Assembly (NCBI RefSeq): GCF_032854445.1
Contig: NC_088295.1
Span: 9,118,501-9,182,500 of the forward strand
Origin: Liolophura sinensis
Taxonomy: Eukaryota > Mollusca > Polyplacophora > Chitonida > Chitonidae
Length of the DNA stretch: 64,000 nucleotides
Reading direction: 5' to 3'
Positions within the stretch are counted from its first letter, which is position 1. Each line of letters starts with the position of its first letter. Shown here in pieces: positions 46,700-58,925 of the stretch. A model generated the notes under the pieces. The model ran no database searches. It was not told the origin of the DNA and was given only the letters and a program-made list of their open reading frames with translations. Made by a program: the position numbers and the translations under genes.

Positions 46700-46916
46700 G
46701 CGTTCAGCATTAAAGAGATAGTTCAACGACTGGTTGACCCGTATCAGTACAAAGGCTTGAGCAGGGCAGCTTACTTCCCTTCGTTAAGTCGTCTCAGTGA
46801 CACAGCACTAGATAAAAGGAGGTACATTGCATACACCCTAAGGATTCTTTTGTCGTCATATGACTGAAAAATTGTTAAGTACGATGTTAAACCTTAAGCA
46901 GCCAGTCGCTCACCCC
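46700..46916 (+). mobile_element. second SINE-like family, copy 2
   Basis: Diverged copy of 42988-43244: 'ttcaacgactggttgaccc', 'gtcgtctcagtgacacagca', 'atgactgaaaaattgttaag' and 'gatgttaaacc' before a 'cagtcgctcacc' tail. Confidence 0.7.
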
Positions 46917-47068
46917 CGCTTCGACCGTACATGGGAAGGTCTTTAGCAACGTGCGGATGGTAGTGGTTTTCCCCAGGGCTCATCCCGTTTTCTTCTCACT
47001 ATGATGCTGGCCGTCTTGGTATTAATGAAATGTTTTTAAGTGGGCGTAAAACACAAATCAAATCAATA
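46917..47068 (+). mobile_element. SINE-like dispersed repeat adjoining the previous one
   Basis: Begins within a few bases of the end of the preceding element: 'tacatgggaaggtctttagc', 'cgtgcggatggtagtggttt', 'ctatgatgctggccgtcttg' and 'gggcgtaaaacacaaatcaa' with an 'aatcaataaat' tail. It is the 3' two-thirds of the common repeat, in the same orientation as its neighbour. Confidence 0.7.
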
Positions 47069-47375
47069 AATCTATTTCTATATATGGCTGAACGGCGACA
47101 CAGAAACCGGATCATGGCTTGACGGGTGAACCTTATATATTCAGGTCATGAACACTAAAGCAAACCAAAGTGTAATTTCGAGAAAAAAATGTGTCTGAAA
47201 CGTAGTTTCTGTAGGATATACCCTGGTGTCATGACTGTACAAATTTAACTGTAAGGGATTAGATGTATGTGTAGAATATTTTGCAGTCAGACTACTCATG
47301 CATGGAAAGACGGTTGTTTTACAATCATTGTGTACATTTAGACGGTTGTCTTACAATCAATGTGTACATTTTTAC

Positions 47376-47800
47376 ACACACAGTTGCTTAAATTAATATA
47401 TCCGGATTAAGATTTAATGGGTGGCATATGTTATCTTATGACTATATTGAGAGAAAAATCAGACGACTTTATGTGTTTTATGAAGCAATTATCTCCTCGC
47501 TCTTCGAGCGAGCAGATATAGAAAAGGGTAAATAAAGACTACGGCATATAGAAGAGAATAAAGACCTGATACATGATGCCCGTCAATGAAAAACAATTGA
47601 GACTATTGCTATTGAGACACGGTCTCAAGGCCTAAATCTGGGTAAAAACTGAATTCCACACTGGCTCTCCCAGTGATGCATGACTTTTTTTCTGACTGTA
47701 GCCTTTACGCAATAACAATAAATTGCTGCTATGTTTTTCTCCAACATTTTTTGCAGCAACAACCAAGCAGGATTGATGGGTTGATACTGATTTAAGGTTA
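47376..47800 (+). repeat. 0.4-kb duplicated segment, copy 1
   Basis: Clearly related to 48351-48770 in the same orientation. Shared blocks include 'catgaagcaattat' type sequence followed by 'cgctcttc' and 'gcg', 'tgactgtagcctt' and 'gagcaggac/gcaggatt'. Divergence is substantial and small indels are common. No coding frame is conserved between the two. A separate 30-bp tandem duplication lies just upstream (47309-47371). Confidence 0.75.
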
Positions 47801-48350
47801 TGTTCTCCCAGCTTGAAAACTATTTACTTTAACGCTGGAATTAGAGCTGGTATCGTTGATATTGAGGGTACAGATATTTCAAACAGCAATACTTTCCACC
47901 ATTTTCTCTGACAGGACACAAGCACAACTCTTACAGAAATCACTCATTGCACCGCCATTGGTTTTGGTGGGTAAGGTTATGATTATGGATCAACATAAAA
48001 AATTGAATTTGCATTAAAATGGACTTGGCTGAAAAATTGTTCAAAGAAAAGTAATATCTTAAATTGCACACGGGTAACATGTCATACCGGCGGATTGCAA
48101 GTGATCCCCACGAACTTCATGTAAGACTGCACGAGAGAGTATCGCTGACAGTTCACTGACATCAAGGGAGAAAAGAGGGTGGGAATATTGAAAATTCCTC
48201 TCCCTAGTCAATAAGAGATAAGCACCTTAACCTGTCGGCTATGTCTGCTCGCTGACCGATTTCACTGAACTCTCGTTAAATATGTAATTTAAACGAAATA
48301 TGACACAAATCGGGTCATATTTTGTTTTTCAATCAGTCCGTATTTTGTAA

Positions 48351-48770
48351 CACACAGCTAATTAATTCACTGTTTTCCAAATTTTAAGACTTAATTTACG
48401 TCACTGGATTTAATATGTTGCGTATATTATCTTATGATAAATAGACGAAGTGTGTTTCATGAAGCAATTATCGCGTCGCTCTTCAAGCGTGGCGATGTAG
48501 AACACTGTAAATAAATATTTTGATATGTAAAAAAGAATAATGATGTGATAAATAATACGCGTCACTGAAGAACAACTTTGCTATCGAGACACACGCCAAG
48601 GCTCAGGCCGAGGTAAAAACATTTTAACACAGAAATCCACTCTGGCTCGCCCTGTGATACATGAAGTCCTTTTGACTGTAGCCTTCACGAAATAACACTA
48701 AATTGCCATGTTTTCCTGTGCCATTTTTGCACGAAGAAGCAAATGAGCAGGACCGATACTCATTTAGGGT
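48351..48770 (+). repeat. 0.4-kb duplicated segment, copy 2
   Basis: Partner of 47376-47800, about 0.98 kb downstream. It could be a diverged tandem duplication or two copies of an unnamed dispersed repeat. Confidence 0.75.
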
Positions 48771-50150
48771 TTTTTAAAACTTTACATTCAGCGAATACCG
48801 GGAGGACCCGGACATAATGGTCGTCTACGACATTTTGACTGTCCAAGCCAGCAGCCCGTGCTGATGGATTCGATGACGAAGGATGGAGAAAAAACTCTGA
48901 CCCGAAACAACTTAATACATGGATTTGCCGTTACAAGCTGACCAATCAGCGTACGATTTGAAAACTGAGTCAACAATCCAGAAGGAGAAGAAATGAAATC
49001 AAACTGCTTCTCTCGTTACGAAATGAAAAAAAAAACTTGGAAATTGAATCACAGGCAGAGGTTTTATCCAGTGTCGAACGGACCAATCGGTTGTTTGCCA
49101 CCTCATTAGGGCTGGCAACTGTATTACCGTGTAAACTCCCGGCTAAGGCTACATTCTGACATTTTCAAAGGCTTATTTTTTTCTGTTGGTCAATAACTGG
49201 ACTTAAATTTGTCAAATGTCTGACTGGACAAATGTGATTATAATGTGTAAGCATATACGTGTAGGCTATGTGAAATCAAATAAGGCTACATTCTGTGGTG
49301 TTGACGGGTGGAAAATAGTGAGAACAATTAGCGGCCTCCACATTTCACACACGGTTCGTGCTTTGAAACCCAATTTTATTTCATCATCATCAGTCTTACC
49401 TAATCACCCAGGAGTTTATAATGATCTTCCAAGCGGTTAGGCAATTGGTACTTTGGTACAAATGACAACGGAAATCTTTGTAGCAAACATTTGCCAAAGT
49501 TACCTCCCCTTTTACAGGATGTGTGTACTTGTTTCAGCAATGCTTCAGTTAATATATACATCTCTACAAAAATAATGCATAATAGTAAATAAAGAAAACA
49601 AAGGTCAAAACAATTGCAAATTTGACAGAAATATTTCCAACTTTATCTCATGATTTGCCCATGCATGTGATATTACAAGAGAAATGTTAATTTATATAAA
49701 CAGAAGTTTTAATCAGTCACCATGATTTCCGTTGATTAATATATCCAAAAGGAAATAACATGTGCATACATGCCGCACTAATTTTTATTACGATTGTAGG
49801 CCTAATGGTGTCGTTAAGACACAGACCGAGGCTGATCGTGATTCAGAATTACAGTTAAATTTACATGAAAACTTAAATAAAATCGTCATAAAAACGGAAA
49901 TGGCAGACAAAGTGCTTGAAGAAAAATAAGTGCTTAACACTACGAAGCAATTGAACAGTTGAACGACAATAAAACAGTTCTGTGCAAACTATCAGACTTT
50001 CATGTGACAGAATTAAAGGCCTAAGATACCTTAGAGCTGTATAGAACAAAGAAGAAACATCTCCAATGAGTTATGTGTTCATAACACGTATATGACGTGC
50101 ACTAGATGAATGTCATTTTTATTTCTCTTTCAAGTTCCTTCTTTATATTT
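48771..50150. other. no gene seen
   Basis: AT-rich sequence without recognised genes or arrays. Confidence 0.45.
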
Positions 50151-50945
50151 CTGTTAGACAGTCGCCTATATTCAGCTGTCTGTAAAATCAGTCACAGTCG
50201 TTACCAAAATTGCCTTTAGTCAGAGACATGTTATAGCACAAGCTCTACACTTTTATTTTAAACGTTCATATTCATTCAAAGAAAATGAAACACTTTTTTC
50301 TAATTCATTATTTTGCAATGCATAAGCTCGGTTTTGACGGCAAGAAGGCATTGTCTCGTTGACGTCACAATTATTCAAAAACCTGTGGCATGCTGGATAT
50401 TGAGTGGAGTTCAATATGTTTTGTGCCATGGCAACACGAGTTACCTACACTGCCATGGAATTTCCTGTAAACCCGGACACTAACATACTTCAAATTATGT
50501 ACACGTTTTTGTGTGACATAACTTTAATAAATTAATTTTGTTTTGTCTTGTGGTATATGATCATACGGCTGTACGATTTTAGAATTGGATGTTATTAAAT
50601 TCTGTTATATAAACAATTTTGTATATATTGTGGAGACTGTAGTGAAGGCTGTGTTATTGCGTGGAGTTTGTTCTAACGGCAAGTTGATGCAGCTATTGTA
50701 AAAGAAATTATTCACCATGTCAGTTGTCCAGCATGCCACTTACTATTGAATGACTATGACGTGAGTTGTTTGACGTCGAAGCCAAACTTATAGAGTTTAA
50801 CACTTTGAATTAGAAAAAGCATTCTAGGTGTATTTTTGTTGTAATAATATGGAAATCCACCATACCGGTGTGTAGAGCTTGTGATGTTACGTTCACAAAC
50901 GAAAAAAAAATTTTGATAGCGAATATGACAAGTTAAAAGAAACAG
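50151..50945. mobile_element. non-autonomous TIR element, copy 2 (diverged)
   Basis: Follows 4240-4971 from the left end ('agtcgcctatattcagctgt', then 'taccaaaattgcctttagtc' and 'gcacaagctctacac') through interior blocks ('tttaataaatt', 'gcgtgga/ggtttgt', 'tgaattagaaaaag'). It reaches the right subterminal block 'gtagagcttgtg' and 'gatagcgaatatgac' near 50874-50930. The outermost right repeat is missing or decayed. A separate MITE begins a few bases further on. Confidence 0.75.
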
Positions 50946-50951
50946 ATTATA

Positions 50952-51206
50952 CACTCAAAAAATAATCTGTTAATTTTGACAGAAAGTATGTTGTCTGAGT
51001 GATGCTAGAATATATTCTGTTATTGTAACACGATATTCTGTCATATTTAACATAATATCCTGTTAGCCTAACAGAATATTTATATTTAATTAATAGAATA
51101 TGTGTGTTATATTTAACAGAATAATCTAGTTAAATAGCAGAATATATTCTGGTATCACTGAGACATCCGACTTCCTGTCCAGTTTAACAGATTATTTTTT
51201 TGAGTG
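50952..51206. mobile_element. TA-flanked MITE with long terminal inverted repeats
   Basis: 255 bp starting 'cactcaaaaaataatctgtt' and ending with its reverse complement (near 51184-51206), flanked on both sides by TA. Inverted similarity continues inward ('agtgatgctagaatatattc' versus its complement near 51143-51166). It is rich in repeated 'acagaatat' words and has no ORF. The TA flank suggests mobilisation by a Tc1/mariner-type transposase; that part is inference. Confidence 0.88.
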
Positions 51207-53869
51207 TAGACTCCTCACTACATAAAGAAAACAGTCATTCAGTCAAATGTTTATGACAAAAGGTCAACTAGAGACCAAAATCACGCCTCTGCTATTATTG
51301 ACATTGTGTTGTTGTGTTTTCAAAGTTCATGTTATAATTAATAGGCTGATAATTAACTTCTGTGTTGAATAGTTAACGTTGATAAACTACTGGTTGCGTC
51401 ATTTTGTTAATTTTGGAAATCAAGGGTCGTTGCTCTGATCTGAGTGTAATGATGCCATTCACAAAACACCTCTAATACTGTATCTCTCATACTGCACCTC
51501 TAATATTCATCTCTCACCTACTCTGCGTCTAACGTCATGTAAGTCACAGGTAGATTTTCGCTTTTCAACCAGAAAAGGAAATAGTGGATTATTGGTATCT
51601 TGAACTACACCTGCACAGGGGTTGCGATATCTAGTATAAGGCACCCATTGAATCTAAGTGTCCCATTCCCTTGCTCACGGAACATTGTAACGTGAGTGAA
51701 CTGGACGGGCTTTTAGTGAGTATATTATAAGGATTGCCACTGGATGTTAGCCCAAGTAAGCCATATTATGTCAATGGTAATTGTTACTATAATATTAAGG
51801 TTCTATAAATGCAAGGGTAGAATATTTTATAAATATATATTTTACATTATTGTATTAAAGATACAGCGGCCATGTTGACAAATGCACGTGTTGGTGTATG
51901 CGGGTTCTTATTTCACTGTGAGATGCTTGATACTTTCTAAAACCGTTGCGCTAATGACAGCCTTTATACGTTACCTATTGTCAGGAATTATAATGGCGTA
52001 GATACCTGATATATGACATTGTCTTTTTGCCGTGACATTAAAATAGCGCCTACTTCACATCTGCTCCTATTGTAATCTAATGGCGGTGAGTGACGGCAGG
52101 GATTATTTCCTAGCACAGACTAATGCGGCTTTTGTTGTTTGAATATTCTGTGTTTCCACAAAGAGCATCTTTACCTTGCTGAGGACCTAATTAATAACGC
52201 TGGTTTCCATGGTAGCTAAGATGTTGGTAGACTGAACCGGCTTTGTAAGACCAGTCTGTGAACTTATTAGATCGTCACCTACATGTACCTGGTTGTTGGA
52301 TGAAGCTCTATGAGCTCGAATTTTTCATTAGCTCAACAAGCGCCTAATAAAAAACAGCTAAACACATCGCATGCATTTGGACTTTGGGTGTAACGGACAT
52401 TTGCTACAATAGACTTGTCATATTATTTATTATTTTTATACCAGGTATAAATAGTTAAATGGTTCATAATAATGTGGGATCGACGTTGAATGAGTATTAC
52501 ATAATCACAATTTCAGTGTTCTCTTTTCAGGTGGTATTTTCTGAATGTAGAATGTTCCAGATTATTTACAGCGAGTTAAAGCCACAGCTGTCTACTAGTT
52601 GGTAGTTTTTGACATCAGGGCTCCCCGTGCGAGCACAAAACCGTGTATCATGTTGGTCATAATCAATGCCGCTATAGACTTCTACGTTTTGAACACAGTT
52701 CCAAATGAAAGCACTGAAGGAATGAATGATTAGAATTTAATACAACATCGCATGGTAATATTTCTACCACATCTCGGCGCGAGCATGGCTTTCAGCATAT
52801 GGTGGCTGATAGCGGCCATGTAGACCGTGACGTTAGCAACTCCGCAGAGGTTGTGCTTTTCACCCCAAAAAAGATAATTAAAAATAAAAAAAATAAAAAA
52901 CATACGCACCACAGAAAGGGCGCGGATCTGCCTTCTTTCCACCTTCTGCACTCTCCACTGTCACGAAGGGCGCGATTCCGCCAGTTTGACGCTATCAAGC
53001 ACTATAATAACATCCAAAATCAGGACAAATAGGAAACAAGACGCAGTTAAAATCAGCCGAGTAATAAAGTAAATTCCAGAATCGGTAAAATATAAAATTC
53101 ACACTAAATACATAGATTGTATATTTAATTACAACATCGCCTGCATAGCTACCAAATAACTGAGTCAAGTAACGCAGCTATGTGCAACCTTCGCAGAATA
53201 TTGTTAAAGCATATAAGTCAACCAAGACATTTTAGATGCCATATCAGGCATCCTGCGGAACAAACTCGATACGGCACGAGAGAACTGTAGGTTGGCCGTC
53301 CTATAAGAACAATTTTCTTTCATTGCAACACAGCTCGTATTGTTTTTATCCCCCAGAGACCACATAGCTATAGTTGAGAGACAGCTGCAATGTTTAAATA
53401 GTGTGTAATAATTGTTAGAACACTAAACCCTGTATTATGTAATGAACTGGTGAGCTTAGGTTGTACTCGGTTTTCCTTCAGGGTAATATGAGAAACAAAC
53501 TGAACTCGTAATATGGCAATCTTAAGTGTGGCGAGGCTTGAAGTTTGGCTATTGGGGAAGAAAATATCAGAATTCTAAATGCAACTCTGTTTCAGCGGTT
53601 TTTAACTGTTCAAAGTATTACGTTCTCAGCTAAATTACGCTATTTCGTAACTAACCGTTTTGAACCTGAAAAGAGCGGCTGAAAAGATCACTCTGTCATG
53701 TCTCTCAAATTTTATCCCAACTGTTAGAAAAAAGTATCCAGATTCTGGGGTGTAAAGACCGGTCTCAGGGTTAGTACATAATGAGGCTTAGCTACAACCC
53801 GACTCTTTGTTAAAAAGGGACAAACTTTTGCAACAGCGCGAAAAAGTTGTCCATGTGCAAACCATAACC
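51207..53869. other. no gene seen
   Basis: Short frames only. An A-rich tract lies near 52866-52900. No recognised domain or repeat array. Confidence 0.45.
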
Positions 53870-54005
53870 ATGTCAGCATCAGCGTCATCGTCAGTATCAG
53901 CGTTATCGTCAGCATCAGCGTCATTGTCAGCCTCAGTGTAATCGTCAGTATCAGCGCCATCGTCAGTATCAGCGTCATCGTCAGCATCAGTGTCTTCGTC
54001 AGTGC
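53870..54005. repeat. 18-bp tandem repeat (Asp-rich if read on the minus strand)
   Basis: Seven to eight units of the form 'gtcagtatcagcgtcatc'. The minus strand is open from an ATG at 54027 to 53788 (79 codons) and would encode alternating Asp with Ala, Thr and Asp. Because 18 is a multiple of three, a second minus frame (53724-53987) is open too. There is no signal peptide or clear splice context. Treated as a repeat. Confidence 0.82.
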
Positions 54006-56395
54006 TGCCAGAACTCACAGATCCCATTGCGCACTGTCGTGTCTCCTCTGATCAGTTATTCTTAATGATTTAAAAGTCGCTTGGTAATTTGGAACTCCTG
54101 CTGAGAAGATTTTCATTAACTCCTGGCAGTTGTGTTAGTGAAGCGTTCGCCTGATTCTCTTAGACCAGTTGTCAGGTGGTATTTGGCGACTTATCTGCCA
54201 CAGACAGGAGTTATCCCTGGTGACAGTCGCCTTACTGCTCATCACGGCCATATCAGACCCAAACCATCTCTTGACAATTACTAACGTCTTCTCATCATCG
54301 ACCTGCCCCATGGTCTTCAACTAAGGTCTTACACTAGGCTGGTATTTACCACCAACAGCGAAAACTTACAAGGAAATATTGCACATTCCCAGAAGTGACT
54401 GTGTTGTTTTCAAAGTCTCAAATGTCAGACATGCCAAGAAGTTTACTGTCAGGTGAGTTTTAAGGAGCATTATTTATGACATGGACAGATGTACACTCTT
54501 CGAAACGTCGTGAAAAGCCCAAGAAACTTATCAAACTGACACCTCCAGAGCCATCCTGTGTTCGAGAGTGGCCATAGTTAACTATTTTCCTCTATCTTGG
54601 TCCACCCTTTCGGTTTTACCAGTAAGTTTGGACAAGGGCACAATAATACTGTTTGAGATTTGCAGAGTATCAGCACAGAATAGTTACATGTAAGCAACAC
54701 AACAATTAATAACACTCAGAGGCCACATTTCAGATTAAACTTTTCGCTGTTTCGCAACCGCAGAAATTTTTCTCCTTATAACCAAGCTGCAAAAACACAA
54801 ACGGCTTTTCTGCCGGTTTATGCCTTATTGCAAAATGAAGACGTGCTGACAGGAAAAGTCTCCATTAGCAAATTACAATATAACACAACCAGCTTTGATT
54901 AATGGCGAAATATGACTATCTGAAAAAAAAACACACTAACACTATGGAGATTAAAATTTCTGGACGATCAGACACGTGTTAATGCCATACATCCATCCAT
55001 CGGTTAAAAACTGAACAGCCATCCATGTTGTGTTTATTGATTAGCGACGTTTTTATCATTTCCAACAAGGTGTCTATCTAACCTTAGCGCTCCCCTTTAA
55101 AGAAGAATAGCCACCGAGATTATTTATTTCGCCATCGGGTACAATATCAGAATCCATTCATCATACCCACCCGACAGATCGACTGTTATGCTCAACGTAT
55201 AAATTTCAAGAAAAAAAACTAAATGATTTATGACACATTTCTCCTCTAAATTCAAATAAAATCTCCATGTCTTTATGGCAGAAACCATACTGCTTCGTTA
55301 CTGGTTGGATTATTTGAATTGTTTATATCAGGAGAAGGCATAACGTTTCCTTGGCTTGATCAATATGGCTTGCCTTCAGTCATATCGATAAGTCAAAACG
55401 TGTATTTACTCAAATCTGTCAGACAGGATTCTTTTTTAAGTCTTTTTAAAGTTTCATGTTGTGGAAACCTGCATCTGCACAAACTGTCATTTTACTGTCA
55501 TTTTAAAGTGACAATTTGTGAGGGTGACTTTTATGAGCAATGTGCATGTAATTTGCCCTTGGTTGCCATAAATTTTAAGATTTATTTGAATGTTTAGACA
55601 CTTATCACATTTGAAGCAAACAATTTATGTTAAAGTTTCCTCGAGGACGAAGACAAGTTTATTTTTAAGAGAAGAATAAATAGATGTTGCCTTCATCAGT
55701 TGCCTAGTTTCTGTCCGACCTGGTGAGATTTTTAATTAACTTTACGTCCCGGCTCTGAGCTAGGTAAGTGTCAACCCACGTGAAGCACAGAACCTGAACA
55801 AGGTATTTTCATTAGTTACAACTTAATTATGTGCATATTAAATCTCGGACACAAGGGTTTGGTTGGTGTTGTCGGAACTCTATGCCATTTGATATTAAGA
55901 TGTGTCAACACTTCCACAACCAGTCGAGGATGTAATTTTGTTTCTCTGGTAACAGCCCTATAAATCTCAGGCCCAAGGCGGTGATGGACCATTGGCATTT
56001 TCCAAAGGGTCAAAAGCTCCAGTGAGATATTAAATAATTCAGATTTTCTTCAATAAACCCGCCAAATGATTACACCACAGGCATCTCGGTTTTATCGATT
56101 GGCAAATTTGCCTAGGTGTCCGAAGACGGAGACATTGCAATGGGATTTAGGTGTAAATGACATTTAGCCATAGGTGAGACGAATCCATTCTAATTAAAGC
56201 CAGCCGCTTACTATTTAACCCACTTACGTCGTATATAGCTGCAGGTCAAAGGGAATATGCGAACCAAGTTCTGAAATTGTATCATACTTTGATTTTAAGC
56301 TTTGTTCAATAATATACATAGGTGGTTAGTTAGCGAAAAAAGTCCAGTCCACCAACGACAAGGCACACCCCCTGTCAAAAAGCCACAGATATGCC
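54006..56395. other. no gene seen
   Basis: Short frames only; nothing recognised. Confidence 0.45.
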
Positions 56396-57180
56396 GGGAG
56401 CCTGAACGAGAAACACAGTACAACACGTTTCAAAAAGCTAGAGCTGAAACCAGAGCCTGAACAAAAAACACAGCACACCATCTGACAAAATGCCTCTCTT
56501 CTACCAGAGTCTGAGCCATAAAGACATCAAATCACCTGACAAAAACCACAGCTGTACCAGAGCCTGAACACAAAATACAGCAAATCATCTGCAAGAAGCT
56601 ATAGTTGCACCACAGCCGGAGCAAATACACAGCACACTGTCTGAGCCATAAACACAAAAAAACACCTACAAAAAGCCACAACTGTGCCAGAGTTTGAAAA
56701 GAATACAGCACATCACCTGCACGAAGCCACAGTTGTGCTAGAGCCTGAACAAAAGTCACAGCACATCACCTGCAAAAAGCTACAGCAGATCCTGAACAAA
56801 AATATAGCATACCATCTGCAAAACGCCACAGCTGTGCCAGAGCCTGAACCAGAAACGCAGCACACCACCTGCAAAAGTCACATCTATACCAGAGCCTAAA
56901 CAAGAAACACAGCCCACCATCTCATAAAATGCCTCAGTTGTACTAGAGTCTGAGCCATAAACACAGTAAACCAGCTTACAGAAAGCCGCACCTTTCTTGT
57001 CTGGCTAAGCCTGAACACGAAACACAGCAAACCACCTGCAAAAAGCCACAGCTGTGCCAGAGTCCGGGCTAAAAAAATAAAATAAACAGCTCACCACGTA
57101 ACAAAAGCCACAGGTGTGTCATTGCCTCTTGACAGAAGGTCACGACTAAGCCACAGGCTCAACCAGTTACACAGCACTTC
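56396..57180. repeat. ~54-bp minisatellite
   Basis: Units contain 'agccacagctgtgccagagc', 'ctgaacaaaaaacacagc' and 'accatctg'. Starts of 'cctga'-type words at 56401, 56456, 56508 and 56563 give a 52-55 bp spacing. Some 13-14 imperfect units. The frame 56684-56899 (plus) reads through four units as an 18-residue repeat but is cut by stops elsewhere. Confidence 0.85.
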
Positions 57181-57981
57181 GGACTTATCCCGAAGTACAG
57201 CCAAATCCAGCTGACCCTGAGCATTTGACAGTCTATGGAGATAAACCATTTGTCAGATATTTTCCCAGTTAGAAAAGGCTAACTGGTAAGCCTTACTCCT
57301 ATTACCAAGAGTTTAGAGCCTGACTGCGTTCGTTTTTCTGACCACCAGCTTGGTTACGGCAATCTTGGTACTTTCTAGTTTTGCACATGTTATAAAGAGA
57401 CACAGGTGTCCTTCCAATGTTACTATATTGAGGCTGGGTAGGGTGGCTTGTCTGGTGTCTTCGGCAGGCCGTTCCAGCCAGTCTGCAATCCGCGTCCTTT
57501 GAAGAAACAAGCAAACTCACTTAATAAACTTTAAATAAAAAGATAGCTGGTAATATTTTTAGCATTTTGGCAAAGTATGTTAAAGGCTGGATTAAAGAAA
57601 TGTGAGCCAACACGCAGATATTGCTAACACCACAGTCAAGGATATATCTTTCTCGTATAACGTTAAACGCAAATTTGAAGCTTGTAGGTCAGAATCATTG
57701 GATTGGAAATGATATGATTTTACCAGAATCTTGCTTCGCTCGCCCGCGGTCGTAGCTGTCCACAACACGCATCTAACTGTCCAACGTTTCTTACGTCTCA
57801 GATTAAGACATAATATTGCACTTACTGACCATAAGTATATTTACAGTACACGTGTTTACAGAAAATAAAGAATGGCGGGAATAAAGTCACAAAGGGCTTG
57901 ATCTATCCCGAAGAAGTACAAGTATAAAAGATGGCACTGGTTTTAGGTGAATTGTAAGTAAATGATAACAGAGTAAACGTT
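57181..57981. other. no gene seen
   Basis: Two overlapping minus frames at 57302-57520 are unrecognised. No other feature. Confidence 0.4.
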
Positions 57982-58535
57982 TTACATATTTAAGAAAAAC
58001 ACAAAGCGGTTTAACGTACCAAAAGAGATGCTGTGGTGCAGGGCTATGATCAGATTTCGAATTGAGTAGAGAGACAGGTTGGAAGAGTGGAGGGGTCTAA
58101 ATAGGTTAAGATAGGTTGGATAATTGAGTATATCTGATTGTTTTCGAAACATGTTACGGCAGTTCAGGGATATTTTATAGGGGTGATACATATATTTATG
58201 AGCGATTAATAAAGAAGACTGAAGGATAGACAATTTTACCGGTAAAATATTCAGAGATCTGAAGAGAGGTTCTGTGTACTCGAGTCGATTAGATAGGGTT
58301 ACTGAACGCACTGCGCGTTTTTGTAACAGACTCAAGGGTCTGAGATGAGAGGATAAGTGTTACCCCATAAAACACAAGCATAGTTAAAAAGGGGGAAATT
58401 AAGGAGTTATAAAGTATTAGTAGAGTTGGTTTGTTAAGTGTTTAATATGGTTAATTATGCCAATGTGGCTAGATACTTTTTTGCATATGTAACTGATTTA
58501 ATTTTCTCTTCCCATGTTCTTGTTTTTAATTGTTC
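57982..58535 (-). pseudogene. decayed LINE reverse transcriptase C-terminus (CR1/jockey-like)
   Basis: On the minus strand, fragments in different frames line up with the C-terminal part of non-LTR retrotransposon polyproteins. In order they are 'SSHIGIINHIKHL' (about 58475-58435), 'LYNSLISPF', 'NYACVLWGNTYP' (about 58390-58355), 'SHLRPLSLLQKRAVR' (to about 58308), 'YTEPLFRSLNILPV' and 'FRPLHSSNLSLYSIRN'. The last part is an open frame of 117 codons ending at 57982. At least three frameshifts and several stops separate the pieces, and the catalytic reverse transcriptase motifs are absent, so it is a 5'-truncated dead copy. The family motif assignment is from memory; the frames are seen directly. 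Confidence 0.82.
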
Positions 58536-58684
58536 GCGGTTCATCAAATCTTGATTCCGTGTAAACATAGTGGTTTCTAGTCAATGTGAATATCAGTCAC
58601 TACAAAACCATGTGCACACACAAGGGTCATAGAATATGTGATTGTTCAAAAAGAGAAACTCAATAGTCTAATAATCCATCGTCG

Positions 58685-58925
58685 AGAAGTCAGATTTTAT
58701 TTATTTATATATTAATTTATATATTTATTTATTTATTTTATCATTTCTTTCTTTATTTATTTGACTGGGATTTATTATCACACTTAATAATATTTCACTA
58801 TTTCGACGGGCTATGCGTGATGGAAATTGGGCAGTCATCGGAGGAAACCTATCACCTCATCTACTGACCTCTTGACATAAAACCAGCATGAGATGGGCTT
58901 GAACACGTAATCTCACCGGTCAAAT
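58685..58925 (-). mobile_element. SINE-like dispersed repeat with TTTA tail
   Basis: A TTTA/TTTC-rich tract (58697-58765, the tail on the minus strand) is followed by 'tgactgggatttattatcac', 'tatttcactatttcgacggg', 'tcggaggaaacctatcacct' and the head 'catgagatgggcttgaacac'. The blocks follow the order of the minus-strand copy at 42505 but are more diverged. Confidence 0.62.
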
